Positions 35,125 through 43,322 of a stretch of 64,000 nt of DNA are shown piece by piece. The notes beneath the pieces are model-generated. The model made no database searches. It saw nothing but the letters and a program-made list of their open reading frames with translations, and was not told where the DNA came from. The first letter of the stretch is position 1. Each line of letters starts with the position of its first letter. The stretch is from Peribacillus deserti (lineage in GTDB: Bacteria > Bacillota > Bacilli > Bacillales > DSM-1321): assembly GCF_016909175.1 (NCBI RefSeq), contig NZ_JAFBFI010000001.1:1-64000 (forward strand), in the 5' to 3' direction. The position numbers and the translations under genes were made by a program.

Positions 35125-36429
35125 ATGGGATATTCCGAAGAAAAAATGTATGAAGAAAAGGTATTTAAAGATCCTGTTCACCGTTATATACATATAAAAG
35201 ATAAAGTCATCTGGGATTTGATAGGAACCAAGGAATTTCAGCGTTTAAGGCGGATCCGGCAGCTGGGAACGACCTTTTTGGTGTTCCATGGAGCAGAGCA
35301 CAGCCGGCTGAACCATTCTCTTGGAGTATATGAAATAGTCAGGCGGATTGTGGATGACGTTTTTGACGGCCGTCCTGAGTGGGACAAGGAGGAGCGGCTG
35401 CTGTCTTTATGTGCTGCGCTGCTTCATGACTTAGGCCACGGGCCATTCTCCCATTCATTTGAAAAAGTATTCGATCTGGATCATGAACAATTTACACAGC
35501 AGATTATTCTTGGGGATACAGAGATACATGAGGTTCTGGTGAAAGTGGATCCAGGTTTTCCTAAGAAAGTGGCTGATGTGATAGCTAAAACATATAAAAA
35601 TAAACTAGTAGTCAGCTTGATTTCCAGCCAGATCGATGCCGATCGTATGGATTATCTGCAGAGGGATGCTTATTTTACTGGGGTAAGCTACGGGCATTTT
35701 GATATGGAAAGAATTCTTCGGGTGATGAGGCCGAAGGAAGATCAGGTCGTCATCAAGCATAGCGGTATGCATGCCGTTGAGGATTATATCATGAGCAGGT
35801 ATCAAATGTACTGGCAGGTTTATTTCCACCCGGTTTCCCGCAGTGCGGAGGTTATTTTAACGAAGATCCTTCACCGGGCAAAGCATCTTTCTGAAAAATC
35901 CTATGCCTTTAAGCTTGCGCCTATTCATTTTTATTCGCTGTTTGAAGGTAAAATTACGTTAGAGGACTATTTGAAACTGGATGAATCGGTTATGCTTTAC
36001 TATTTTCAGCTCTGGCAGGAAGAAAGTGATCCGATCCTGCGTGATTTATGTATTCGGTTTGTAAATAGGAAACTGTTTAAATACGTAGAGTTCCATCCGT
36101 CGAATGAGCAGATGAGCAAGCTTTTAGAACTAAATAGACTTTTTCAAAAAGCTGGGATAGACCCGGAATATTATTTGGTTGTTGATTCATCTTCTGACCT
36201 GCCTTACGACTTTTACAGGCCCGGGGAAGAGGAAGAAAGGCTGCCGATTCATTTAATGAAGAATAATGGAGAAATTCGTGAGCTTTCGAGAGAATCGGAA
36301 ATAGTTGATTCAATATCAGGGAAAAGAAGGACGGACCATAAGCTGTATTTCCCTGCAGATATCCTGGAAGACGGAACGGGCAACCGGAAAATAAAAAAGC
36401 AGATTAGGCAGCTGCTTGATTTGGATTGA
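35125..36429 (+). CDS. ywfO: HD-domain phosphohydrolase YwfO
   Basis: A 434-aa protein. The HD-domain metal motifs are RLNHSLGVYEIV (His near residue 61) and LLHDLGHGPFSHSF near residue 98, with a distal SQIDADRMDYLQRD block near 173. The family contains dNTP and nucleotide phosphohydrolases; B. subtilis YwfO has no settled substrate known to me. The open frame runs back to 34954, but ATG 35125 fits the TATAAT box at 35083, has AGGG 7 nt before it, and gives a length close to YwfO (433 aa). Confidence 0.82.
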   Translation: MGYSEEKMYEEKVFKDPVHRYIHIKDKVIWDLIGTKEFQRLRRIRQLGTTFLVFHGAEHSRLNHSLGVYEIVRRIVDDVFDGRPEWDKEERLLSLCAALLHDLGHGPFSHSFEKVFDLDHEQFTQQIILGDTEIHEVLVKVDPGFPKKVADVIAKTYKNKLVVSLISSQIDADRMDYLQRDAYFTGVSYGHFDMERILRVMRPKEDQVVIKHSGMHAVEDYIMSRYQMYWQVYFHPVSRSAEVILTKILHRAKHLSEKSYAFKLAPIHFYSLFEGKITLEDYLKLDESVMLYYFQLWQEESDPILRDLCIRFVNRKLFKYVEFHPSNEQMSKLLELNRLFQKAGIDPEYYLVVDSSSDLPYDFYRPGEEEERLPIHLMKNNGEIRELSRESEIVDSISGKRRTDHKLYFPADILEDGTGNRKIKKQIRQLLDLD

Positions 36430-36530
36430 TAAAAAACTGAATGGAAGCCGCCCTTTTAATGATGGAATCAGCAGTTCTGACAAAACAATGAACGAAAGAT
36501 TTATGGAAGCATACCGAGGAGTGAAAACCG

Positions 36531-37040
36531 TTGTTTAAAGATCACGCAAACATAATAAATGCGATTGCTTCAGCTGGAGAAATAGCTGGCCGGAAAAAGC
36601 TGCAGAAAATGATTTATATTGCTAAGAAGATTTCTTTCCCTTTTTAGGAAAAATTTCAATTTCATTTCTATGGGCCATATTCTGAAGAGCTGACACTGAG
36701 AGTAGAAGAACTCTGCAACCTGGGATATTTACATGAAAATAAAGAAAAGAAGAGCGGGTATTATCAGTATTGTTATACGCTGACTCCATCAGGCGAAGAA
36801 TTTCTAAAGCACTATGAAATGGACATGCAAGAACTAAAGCCATGCATGGAAGACATGAATGAGCAAAGTGCAAGGTTTCTTGAATTGGTGTCGACCGTCC
36901 TTTACTTTTTTGAATTGTCAAAGGAAGATGTGACGGAAAAAATCCATACATTGAAAAGTAAACAGAAATATACATTGGAAGAGATCGATGAAGCCTATCA
37001 ATATATTGAAAAAATACAACAAAAAGCTAAGCTCCAATAG
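36531..37040 (+). pseudogene. ywgA: ywgA with an internal TAG stop
   Basis: From TTG 36531 (GAGGAGTGA 6 nt before it) the frame reads MFKDHANIINAIASAGEIAG, then KKLQKMIYIAKKISFPF, then TAG at 36645-36647 (codon 39), and continues in frame EKFQFHFYGPYSEELTLRVE to the stop at 37038-37040. The total is 169 codons, close to B. subtilis YwgA. As I recall the family, a Tyr stands where the stop is (FPFYEK), so one base change (TAC or TAT to TAG) explains it. Both sides are otherwise intact, so the mutation is recent, a base-call error, or the stop is read through. The function of YwgA is unknown. Confidence 0.8.
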
Positions 37041-37056
37041 GTGGGCTTAGCTTTTT
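37024..37056 (+). terminator. Terminator overlapping the ywgA stop
   Basis: AAGCTAAGC and GCTTAGCTT form a 9-bp stem whose loop contains the ywgA stop codon; TTT follows. It may also serve the convergent tautomerase gene. Confidence 0.75.
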
Positions 37057-37069
37057 AAGTATGTACCTA

Positions 37070-37255
37070 TTATTGATCGCTTAATCGTTTGCCAGCTACA
37101 CCATAATGGTTCTTAGACATTTCTTCAATGAAGACAACAACCTTTTCCTTTGGAGCACCGGTTGTTTCGGATACAGCGTCTGTTACCTTTTCTACAAGTG
37201 CTTTCTTTTGATCCTCTGAGCGCCCTTCAATCATTTTGACAGTTACATATGGCAT
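37070..37255 (-). CDS. ywhB: 4-oxalocrotonate tautomerase-family protein (YwhB)
   Basis: A 61-aa protein beginning MPYVTVKMIEGRS; after Met removal Pro-1 is the catalytic base of the family. Arg in KEKVVVFIEE-type positions and the length of 60-62 residues fit the small tautomerases, which form hexamers. GGAGGAGGG lies 6 nt before ATG 37255; the frame upstream to 37294 would bury Pro-1. The natural substrate in Bacillus is unknown. Confidence 0.88.
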   Translation of the reverse strand: MPYVTVKMIEGRSEDQKKALVEKVTDAVSETTGAPKEKVVVFIEEMSKNHYGVAGKRLSDQ

Positions 37256-37396
37256 ATTGAACCCTCCTCCTATTTCTTGACAGTAGTTTTTCATATTTAT
37301 GGCATAAAAGCAAGCCCTGAGCCTGCTGCAGAATAGAATAACAAATCAGGACGGTTTCACCTTTGAACACGCACCCTTCTTTCCTGTATACTATAA

Positions 37397-37586
37397 GAAA
37401 AGCGGAGAACGGTGCCTTTCAAATAAACTAATGCACACGATCAATGAAATGCAAAATATGTATTAGAATCTATACAAGTGGAAAGGCAGACACCTGACAG
37501 GCATAAGAAAAGCGGCAGCGAAAGGCTCTTTCGCCTTTTGATGGCGATTGGCTTATGACCGAAGGTGTCAGTTCGGAGCTGGACAA
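37397..37586 (+). repeat. Hairpin repeat, copy R2 (long type)
   Basis: It starts GAAAAGCGGAGAACGGTGCC and ends near GGAGCTGGACAA. The closing stem is GACACCT (37489-37495) with AGGTGTC (37563-37569); inside, GCATAAG pairs with CTTATG. The extra left arm of about 85 bp is nearly identical to that of R4, and its CCTTTC pairs with GAAAGG. With R3-R5 it fills the gap 37256-38143. Confidence 0.9.
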
Positions 37587-37589
37587 CAA

Positions 37590-37785
37590 GAAAAGCGGAA
37601 AGCGGTGCCTGCCTACACCTAACTATTTATAAACTGAATGATGATGTGATGTTGATTAGTAAACATCTTAGCAAACAAGCAGGCAGAGACCCGACAAGCA
37701 TAAGACGAGCAGGCCGTGAGAAGTGCTTTTTCTTCTCATGGACGGATTGGCTTATGACTCGAGGGTCTCAGCTTGGAGCTGGACA
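37590..37785 (+). repeat. Hairpin repeat, copy R3 (long type)
   Basis: It begins 4 bp after R2. The closing stem is GAGACCC (37686-37692) with GGGTCTC (37763-37769), a different sequence from R2 but again perfectly paired. The extra left arm differs from that of R2/R4; its GCCTGC pairs with GCAGGC. Confidence 0.9.
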
Positions 37786-37789
37786 GATA

Positions 37790-37980
37790 GAAAAGCGGAG
37801 AACGGTGCCTTTCAAATAAACTAATGCACACGATCAATGAAATGCAAAATATGTATTAGAATCTATACAAGTGGAAAAGCAGACATCCGACAAGCATAAG
37901 ACGAGCTGGCTGTGGGAAGCGGTCTTCTTCCCATAGACAGAATGGCTTATGACTCGAGGATGTCAGTTCGGAGCTGGCCA
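37790..37980 (+). repeat. Hairpin repeat, copy R4 (long type)
   Basis: The closing stem is GACATCC (37882-37888) with GGATGTC (37958-37964), a third paired variant. The left arm is identical to R2 over about 85 bp, indicating recent duplication or gene conversion, while the stem differs. Confidence 0.9.
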
Positions 37981-37984
37981 ACAA

Positions 37985-38075
37985 GAAAAGCGGAGCACGG
38001 TGCCTTTCAAATAAACACTAATGCACAGGATCAATGAAAGGCAAAATGTTTATTAGAATCTAGATAAGCTGAGAT
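37985..38075 (+). repeat. Hairpin repeat, half copy R5
   Basis: Only the left arm is present (GAAAAGCGGAGCACGGTGCC... to about TTATTAGAATCTAGATAAGC), with several changes from R2/R4. The closing stem and right arm are missing, so the array is truncated at this side, 68 bp before the next gene. Confidence 0.8.
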
Positions 38076-38143
38076 TTTCTTAGTTTCTTAAAAATAGAAT
38101 CATTCGGCTGATAAGCATGACTCAAATTGGGGGAAAATAATAA

Positions 38144-38806
38144 GTGGATACACTACAAAGTTTTTTAAGGTTTCCGTTAGAAGAAATACCATATGTTGTT
38201 GTAACGCTGATCATTGCTTTTACTCTGCATGAATTTGCCCATGCATTTGTAGCATATAAATTTGGTGACCCGACGGCACAGAAGCAGGGAAGGCTTACCT
38301 TAAACCCTGCTGTTCATTTAGATCCACTTGGGACTCTGCTGCTGCTTGTTGCTGGTTTCGGGTGGGCAAGGCCTGTGCCAGTTAATAGACATTATTTCAA
38401 AAACCCAAGGCTTGCCGGCATTCTTGTTTCTATAGCAGGGCCTTTAAGCAATCTTGTTATTGCGGTTATAGGATTTATGATCTTTTTTGGCTTTGCAGGT
38501 GCAGGGATTCTGCAGGACAATGAATATGTATTTAATTTTTTACAGACTCTGATTGAGATCAACATTATACTGTTTGTATTTAACCTCCTGCCATTTCCTC
38601 CGCTGGATGGATACCGCGTGCTAGAGGACCTAGCGCCAGATAACATACGTGCAAAAATGTCGCAGCTTGAAATGTACGGGTCTCTTATTTTCCTGGTGCT
38701 TGTCATTACTCCGCTTGGAGATTATATCATTGATCCTATTTTTCAGACGGTTATACCGCAGATCTACAGTGTTTTAACTAATTTCTTTTCAGGTATATTT
38801 TTATAA
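38144..38806 (+). CDS. ywhC: Site-2-type membrane metalloprotease (YwhC)
   Basis: A 220-aa M50-family protein with about five or six membrane helices. The zinc motif HEFAH is near residue 28, and the second metal motif NLLPFPPLDGYR near residue 147 (NPxPLDG type). It is a stand-alone intramembrane protease without a PDZ domain; its substrate is unknown. It starts with GTG at 38144 behind GGGGGA. It lies 36 bp before ywhD. Confidence 0.9.
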   Translation: MDTLQSFLRFPLEEIPYVVVTLIIAFTLHEFAHAFVAYKFGDPTAQKQGRLTLNPAVHLDPLGTLLLLVAGFGWARPVPVNRHYFKNPRLAGILVSIAGPLSNLVIAVIGFMIFFGFAGAGILQDNEYVFNFLQTLIEINIILFVFNLLPFPPLDGYRVLEDLAPDNIRAKMSQLEMYGSLIFLVLVITPLGDYIIDPIFQTVIPQIYSVLTNFFSGIFL

Positions 38807-38841
38807 AAGATTTCAGAATTAAGCAAAGAAGGTGGATTTTT

Positions 38842-39354
38842 TTGGAAGAGAAACCGAAAAAAAAGCTCGGATTTAATATTATAAAAAATGACCCGACTGA
38901 CGGGCACGGCGGTTATGGTACCGGCGCTTTGAGCCTGGAGAATGTTTCCCCGGTCTTCGTAGATGTAGAAGAAGGAGAAGCATTCATTGATATTGGAGCC
39001 ATGCACGCTAGGAGTGCTGTTGAAAAAGGAATTAAGTTTCTTAAAAGTAAAGAGGAAGTACCAAACGGGAAGCCTTACTGGCTTGTATGGGTAACCGTTG
39101 AAAGGAAGCCTGAAGGACCTTATTATGCTGGTGTAACAGCGTGCGAGATGACGGTAGACCGGTCGATCAGAAGAGGCTACAAATCTCTCCCTGAACATGT
39201 GAACAGGATGGATAAGTCCATGAAACGGCACATTATTGTAGACCATATGGATGAAAAATCTAAAGTAGTGTTACGAGAATTTTTAAAAATTCATAACTTG
39301 GATATGTGGAATCAATCCACATTAGAATTAAAACAAGGCTTGCTTGAAAACTAA
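38842..39354 (+). CDS. ywhD: YwhD family protein
   Basis: A 170-aa soluble protein beginning MEEKPKKKLGFNIIKNDPTDGHGGYG. It contains a conserved AMHARSAVEKGIKFL helix and KPYWLVWVTVER strand. No catalytic motif is recognised and the function is unknown. It starts with TTG at 38842 after AAGGTGG. It is probably co-transcribed with ywhC, as in B. subtilis. Confidence 0.85.
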   Translation: MEEKPKKKLGFNIIKNDPTDGHGGYGTGALSLENVSPVFVDVEEGEAFIDIGAMHARSAVEKGIKFLKSKEEVPNGKPYWLVWVTVERKPEGPYYAGVTACEMTVDRSIRRGYKSLPEHVNRMDKSMKRHIIVDHMDEKSKVVLREFLKIHNLDMWNQSTLELKQGLLEN

Positions 39355-39427
39355 AAAATTATACTTGTCGAATATTAAGAAAATGAGTAATATTATTTAC
39401 AGCGAGTACCGCTGTAAAACAAGGACA

Positions 39428-39461
39428 GAAAAACCCCGGGGAATGGATTCCCGGGGTTTTT
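39428..39461. terminator. Bidirectional terminator ywhD / pbpG
   Basis: AAAACCCCGGG and CCCGGGGTTTT form an 11-bp stem with A and T runs outside it, between convergent genes. Confidence 0.92.
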
Positions 39462-39518
39462 CATTGGACGTTCACTTTTTAGCTGTTTTTCGTAAATACT
39501 GTTTTAATCCGTGATGGC

Positions 39519-41582
39519 TTACTCATGCCCCCATATACGCTTATACCACGGAACTTTTTTGTGCTTAGCATGCTTTTCTTTCTTAGCATGGCTGTCACCT
39601 AAATGTTCGGTGCAATATTCAGCAGGCTCTGTACCTTTTACATAATACATGAGGCGTGAAACAGGGCAGTTCTCGGTTGCCAGCTTTCCGCTTGCAGGAT
39701 TTACATAAACACCCACCACATTGGCTGGCGGTTTAAATTTTTTCACTGGCTGATCACCCAGCGCACTCTCCATAAAACCGGCCCAGATAGTTTTCGCATA
39801 CCTTTTTTCCGTCGAAGAAACAATTTTCTTGGAGTCATCATATCCAGTCCATACGCCGGTTACGAGCTGAGGTGTATAGCCAACCATCCAGCTGTCATAT
39901 TCGGTGGAACCAGATTTTCCAGCATACGGCCTTGTTAGTTGAGAAGCAATCGTACTGCCGGTAACCGATGAATAGCCATTGAGCTTTTTATCGAACATGC
40001 CGGTAAGAAGGGAAGTCATTTCAAAGGCCAGGCCAGGCTCAAGCACTTTTTCCTTTTCGGGCATATGTTCATAAATAACCTCACCTTTATGATTAACCAC
40101 CTTATTAATGAAAATAGGTTCGACTTTCTTTCCGCCATTCGCAAAAAGACTGTAGGCGTTAACCATTTCCAGCACCTTGACTCCAGAGGTACCAAGAGCA
40201 AGAGAAGGTACATTAGATAATGGAGACTGAATGCCAAAACGGCGGGCTGTCTTAATCAATGAACCTTCCTCAAGGAACAGGTGAGTTTTTACCGCATACA
40301 CATTATCCGACATGGCGAGCGCCTGGGCCATTGTAATATCATCTTCCGCATACTGGTTATTAAAATTGTGCGGTGTATAAGAAGCTTTTCCATTATCATA
40401 GGTAAATGTCGTGAGTTCGCTTCTAAGCAGGGTGGATGGAGTGAAGCCCTGCTCTAAAGCCGCGTAATACAGGATCGGCTTCATGGTTGATCCAGGCTGT
40501 CTCGATGCCTGTGTAGCCCGGTTGAAGGAGCTTTGGCTATAATCTCTTCCGCCAACCATTGCCTTTACTTCTCCTGTTTTAGGGTTCATCGAAACAAGTG
40601 ATCCCTGTATATCGGAGCTTTTAGAAATAATGGTATCAAAGGTGCTTTCAGCCTGCTTTTGAATCTTAGTATCAAGCGTGGTATAAATGCTCAATCCTCC
40701 AAGCTCTATACTTCTTTCATCCAAGTGAAGCTGAGTTCTTAAGGCCTGCTTGACGGCATCCTGGAAGTAGGGAGCAAATTGATCAGCAGCTGACTCCTGC
40801 TCTCCTTTGAATTCGAGTGGTTCTGAATAGGCTTGTACAGCTGCATTCTTCTTAAGGTAGCCGCTGCTTTGCATGGCCCCTAATACGATTTTTTGCCGAT
40901 CCTTGGCATTTTCCTTAGACACAAAAGGAGAATAGCGGGATGGGCCTTTCGGGATACCGGCCAGCAGTGAAGCCTCTGCAAGTGTAAGATCCTTCGCATC
41001 CTTGCCGAAATAATATTTGCTTGCTGCCTGAACTCCATAAGAGCCGTGGCCATAGTAAATCGTATTTAAATATCCTTCTAGAATTTCTTCCTTCGAATAA
41101 TTCATTTCAATCCTGATGGTATAAAACGCTTCTTCTAGCTTTCGTTTCCATGTTTTATCATGCTGAAGAAATAAATTCCGGGCATACTGCTGGGTAATGG
41201 TGCTGGCCCCTTGAACCTTAGCCATGGCATGGATATCAGCAAGTACAGCACCGGCAATCCGCTTAGGATCAAAACCGCCATGCTCAAAAAAATGCTGGTC
41301 CTCCACAGATACCGTAGCTTTTACAAGAGCCGGGGAAACATCTGATAGTTTCACCCAGTATCTCTTCTGGGCCGTATTGGTTTCACCCAGTACAGAGCCA
41401 TCCGCCGAGTAATAAATAGAAGATTTAGGTACAGCCAGAGGCGGTGCCCCAAGCAGCTTGGCATAGCCAAGAATCGATAAATAAATAACAAATACAATCA
41501 TTAGGGCTAACCCTGACAAAATAATGATGGCCCTGATGTATTTAAAGGATTGTTTAAAGCGCTGTCCTGTAATTGCTTCCAT
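39519..41582 (-). CDS. pbpG: Class A penicillin-binding protein (PBP2d-like)
   Basis: A 687-aa bifunctional peptidoglycan synthase. After a membrane anchor (residues about 18-42) the glycosyltransferase domain has EDQHFFEHGGFDPKRI near residue 92. The transpeptidase domain has the active-site Ser in GSTMKP near 367, SDN near 430, and KSGST near 555. A Cys pair and a Lys/His-rich tail end the protein. Position and length match B. subtilis PbpG (YwhE), a forespore enzyme for spore-wall synthesis. GGTGGTGA precedes ATG 41582. Confidence 0.92.
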   Translation of the reverse strand: MEAITGQRFKQSFKYIRAIIILSGLALMIVFVIYLSILGYAKLLGAPPLAVPKSSIYYSADGSVLGETNTAQKRYWVKLSDVSPALVKATVSVEDQHFFEHGGFDPKRIAGAVLADIHAMAKVQGASTITQQYARNLFLQHDKTWKRKLEEAFYTIRIEMNYSKEEILEGYLNTIYYGHGSYGVQAASKYYFGKDAKDLTLAEASLLAGIPKGPSRYSPFVSKENAKDRQKIVLGAMQSSGYLKKNAAVQAYSEPLEFKGEQESAADQFAPYFQDAVKQALRTQLHLDERSIELGGLSIYTTLDTKIQKQAESTFDTIISKSSDIQGSLVSMNPKTGEVKAMVGGRDYSQSSFNRATQASRQPGSTMKPILYYAALEQGFTPSTLLRSELTTFTYDNGKASYTPHNFNNQYAEDDITMAQALAMSDNVYAVKTHLFLEEGSLIKTARRFGIQSPLSNVPSLALGTSGVKVLEMVNAYSLFANGGKKVEPIFINKVVNHKGEVIYEHMPEKEKVLEPGLAFEMTSLLTGMFDKKLNGYSSVTGSTIASQLTRPYAGKSGSTEYDSWMVGYTPQLVTGVWTGYDDSKKIVSSTEKRYAKTIWAGFMESALGDQPVKKFKPPANVVGVYVNPASGKLATENCPVSRLMYYVKGTEPAEYCTEHLGDSHAKKEKHAKHKKVPWYKRIWGHE

Positions 41583-41606
41583 TATCTTTCACCACCCTAA
41601 TAGATT

Positions 41607-41660
41607 AGAAAAGCGCAGGCGCCCGTTTAGCGGCGAATGGACTGGAGCGCTCCGAATGAG
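41607..41660 (+). repeat. Fragment of a second GC-rich palindromic repeat
   Basis: GAAAAGCGCAGGCGCCCG followed by GGCGAATGGACTGGAGCGCTCC begins like the hairpin repeats but then differs. It lies just upstream of copy R6 and may be a partial member of a related family. Confidence 0.4.
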
Positions 41661-41675
41661 ATAAAGGAAACATCG

Positions 41676-41792
41676 AAAAGCGGAAGCGCCTTGCTTAGAC
41701 CCGACAAGCATAAGAGGAGCGGGCCGTGGAAAGTGGTTTCCTTTCTATGGACCGATTGGCTTATGTCTCGAGGGTCTAGGCGCTGCAGCTGG
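41676..41792 (+). repeat. Hairpin repeat, copy R6 (short type)
   Basis: The closing stem is TAGACCC (41696-41702) with GGGTCTA (41772-41778), extended by AGCGCC with GGCGCT outside. The interior GCATAAG pairs with CTTATG. The following region 41793-42201 (before speE) shows no other element; it is A+T-rich. Confidence 0.9.
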
Positions 41793-42201
41793 GCATCACG
41801 AAGAACGAAAGCGATTCGATGTTGACTTATCGTAAGGAGGAGAGCTAAGTACACTAGCCGCTGGAGCTGACATTGATATAAGCATTTTGTTCATCTATTT
41901 ACGAAAACAAGGGACGCAGAGTTTTATTAAAATAATTTAAGGTAATAGAGTATTAATCAGTATGAAAGAACAAAGGCATTTTTAAACATCGGAAACAAAA
42001 AAACTAAAATTAATATTGCATTTTTGCTAGATTGTTCTATACTTTTCTGATGCAGGATGAAATTATGATAGAAGCACCTGATCAGGATCCTGGTTTTATG
42101 TGGTAAAAATGATTTTTGTTAGGGAACTTTCAAATAATTAGGGTATACTAACAAAAGAATTTAAATAGCAGATCAGACACACAGGAAGGGATGATTCAAA
42201 A

Positions 42202-43029
42202 ATGGGTTTATGGTTTACAGAAAAGCAGACAGAGAATTTTGGCATAACAATGAAAGTGAATAAAACTTTACATACAGAGCAAACGGAATTCCAAAAGCTT
42301 GATATGGTAGAAACAGAAGAGTGGGGCAATATGCTTCTATTAGATGACATGGTCATGACCTCTGTCAGAGATGAGTTTGTCTACCACGAGATGGTTGCAC
42401 ACGTACCGTTATTTACACATCCAAATCCTGAGAATGTTCTTGTAGTGGGCGGCGGAGACGGAGGAGTCATTCGTGAAGTTCTTAAACACCCAAGCGTGAA
42501 AAAAGCGACTTTGGTTGAAATTGACGGAAAGGTTATCGAATATTCTAAGGAATACCTGCCTGAGATTGCTGGCATGCTTGAAGATCCGCGCGTTGAAGTG
42601 AAAGTGGATGACGGCTTCATGCACATTGCAGAAAGCGAAAACGTATATGACGTAATCATGGTTGACTCAACTGAGCCGGTAGGCCCTGCTGTTAATCTAT
42701 TTACAAAAGGCTTCTATGCGGGAATTGCAAAGGCGCTTAAAGAAGATGGGATTTTTGTTGCCCAGACGGACAACCCTTGGTTCAAAGCTGATTTAATTAC
42801 AGAAGTCCAAAGAGATGTAAAAGAAATCTTCCCGATTACAAGCTTGTATATCGCTAACATCCCAACATACCCAAGCGGTTTGTGGACGTTCACGATCGGC
42901 TCTAAAGTCCATAATCCATTGGATGTAAACGAAGAACGCTTCCATGAAATCGATACAAAATACTATACAAAAGAGCTTCATAAAGCAGCGTTCGTGCTGC
43001 CGAAATTTGTCCAAGACTTAATAAAATAA
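42202..43029 (+). CDS. speE: Spermidine synthase
   Basis: A 275-aa aminopropyltransferase. It has [18 protein letters not shown] near residue 78 for decarboxylated-SAM binding, an [15 protein letters not shown] block and the MVDSTEP motif near residue 155. It makes spermidine from putrescine. GGAAGGG precedes ATG 42202. It is followed, after one hairpin repeat, by speB, so the pair speE-speB is conserved with B. subtilis but split by the repeat. Confidence 0.95.
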   Translation: MGLWFTEKQTENFGITMKVNKTLHTEQTEFQKLDMVETEEWGNMLLLDDMVMTSVRDEFVYHEMVAHVPLFTHPNPENVLVVGGGDGGVIREVLKHPSVKKATLVEIDGKVIEYSKEYLPEIAGMLEDPRVEVKVDDGFMHIAESENVYDVIMVDSTEPVGPAVNLFTKGFYAGIAKALKEDGIFVAQTDNPWFKADLITEVQRDVKEIFPITSLYIANIPTYPSGLWTFTIGSKVHNPLDVNEERFHEIDTKYYTKELHKAAFVLPKFVQDLIK

Positions 43030-43033
43030 TTAA

Positions 43034-43221
43034 GAAAAGCGGAGAACGGTGTCTGCCTAAGTTATTTTCAATATTTGCTGAATGATTAAGTGTTAATTTT
43101 AAAGGATCCCCTAACAGGCAGGCAGATACCCGACAAGCATAAGGCAAGCAGGCATTGAGAAGCGGTTTTTCTTCACAAGGACTGATGGACTTATGACTCG
43201 AGGGTGTCAGTTCGCAGCTAG
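43034..43221 (+). repeat. Hairpin repeat, copy R7 (long type) between speE and speB
   Basis: The closing stem is GATACCC (43125-43131) with GGGTGTC (43202-43208), paired with one wobble. The extra left arm is closed by GGTGTCTGCCT (43048-43058) with AGGCAGATACC (43120-43130). The middle strand can therefore pair either with the 5' strand or with the 3' strand. It starts 4 bp after the speE stop. Confidence 0.88.
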
Positions 43222-43322
43222 ACATCGTAGACTAGTGAAACGCTTGTATTACCTGGATTTAAATACACCAAAATGGGGAGTCCACTCTCCCCTATATTTT
43301 TACATGAAATGGGGAATGCTCC

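Noticed and set aside
37565-37819. 84-codon frame within the hairpin repeat cluster (and similar frames at 539-721 and 41637-41825)
   Set aside because: These frames follow the repeat sequence (RPDKHKR-like peptides recur because the repeat recurs); they have no independent ribosome site.
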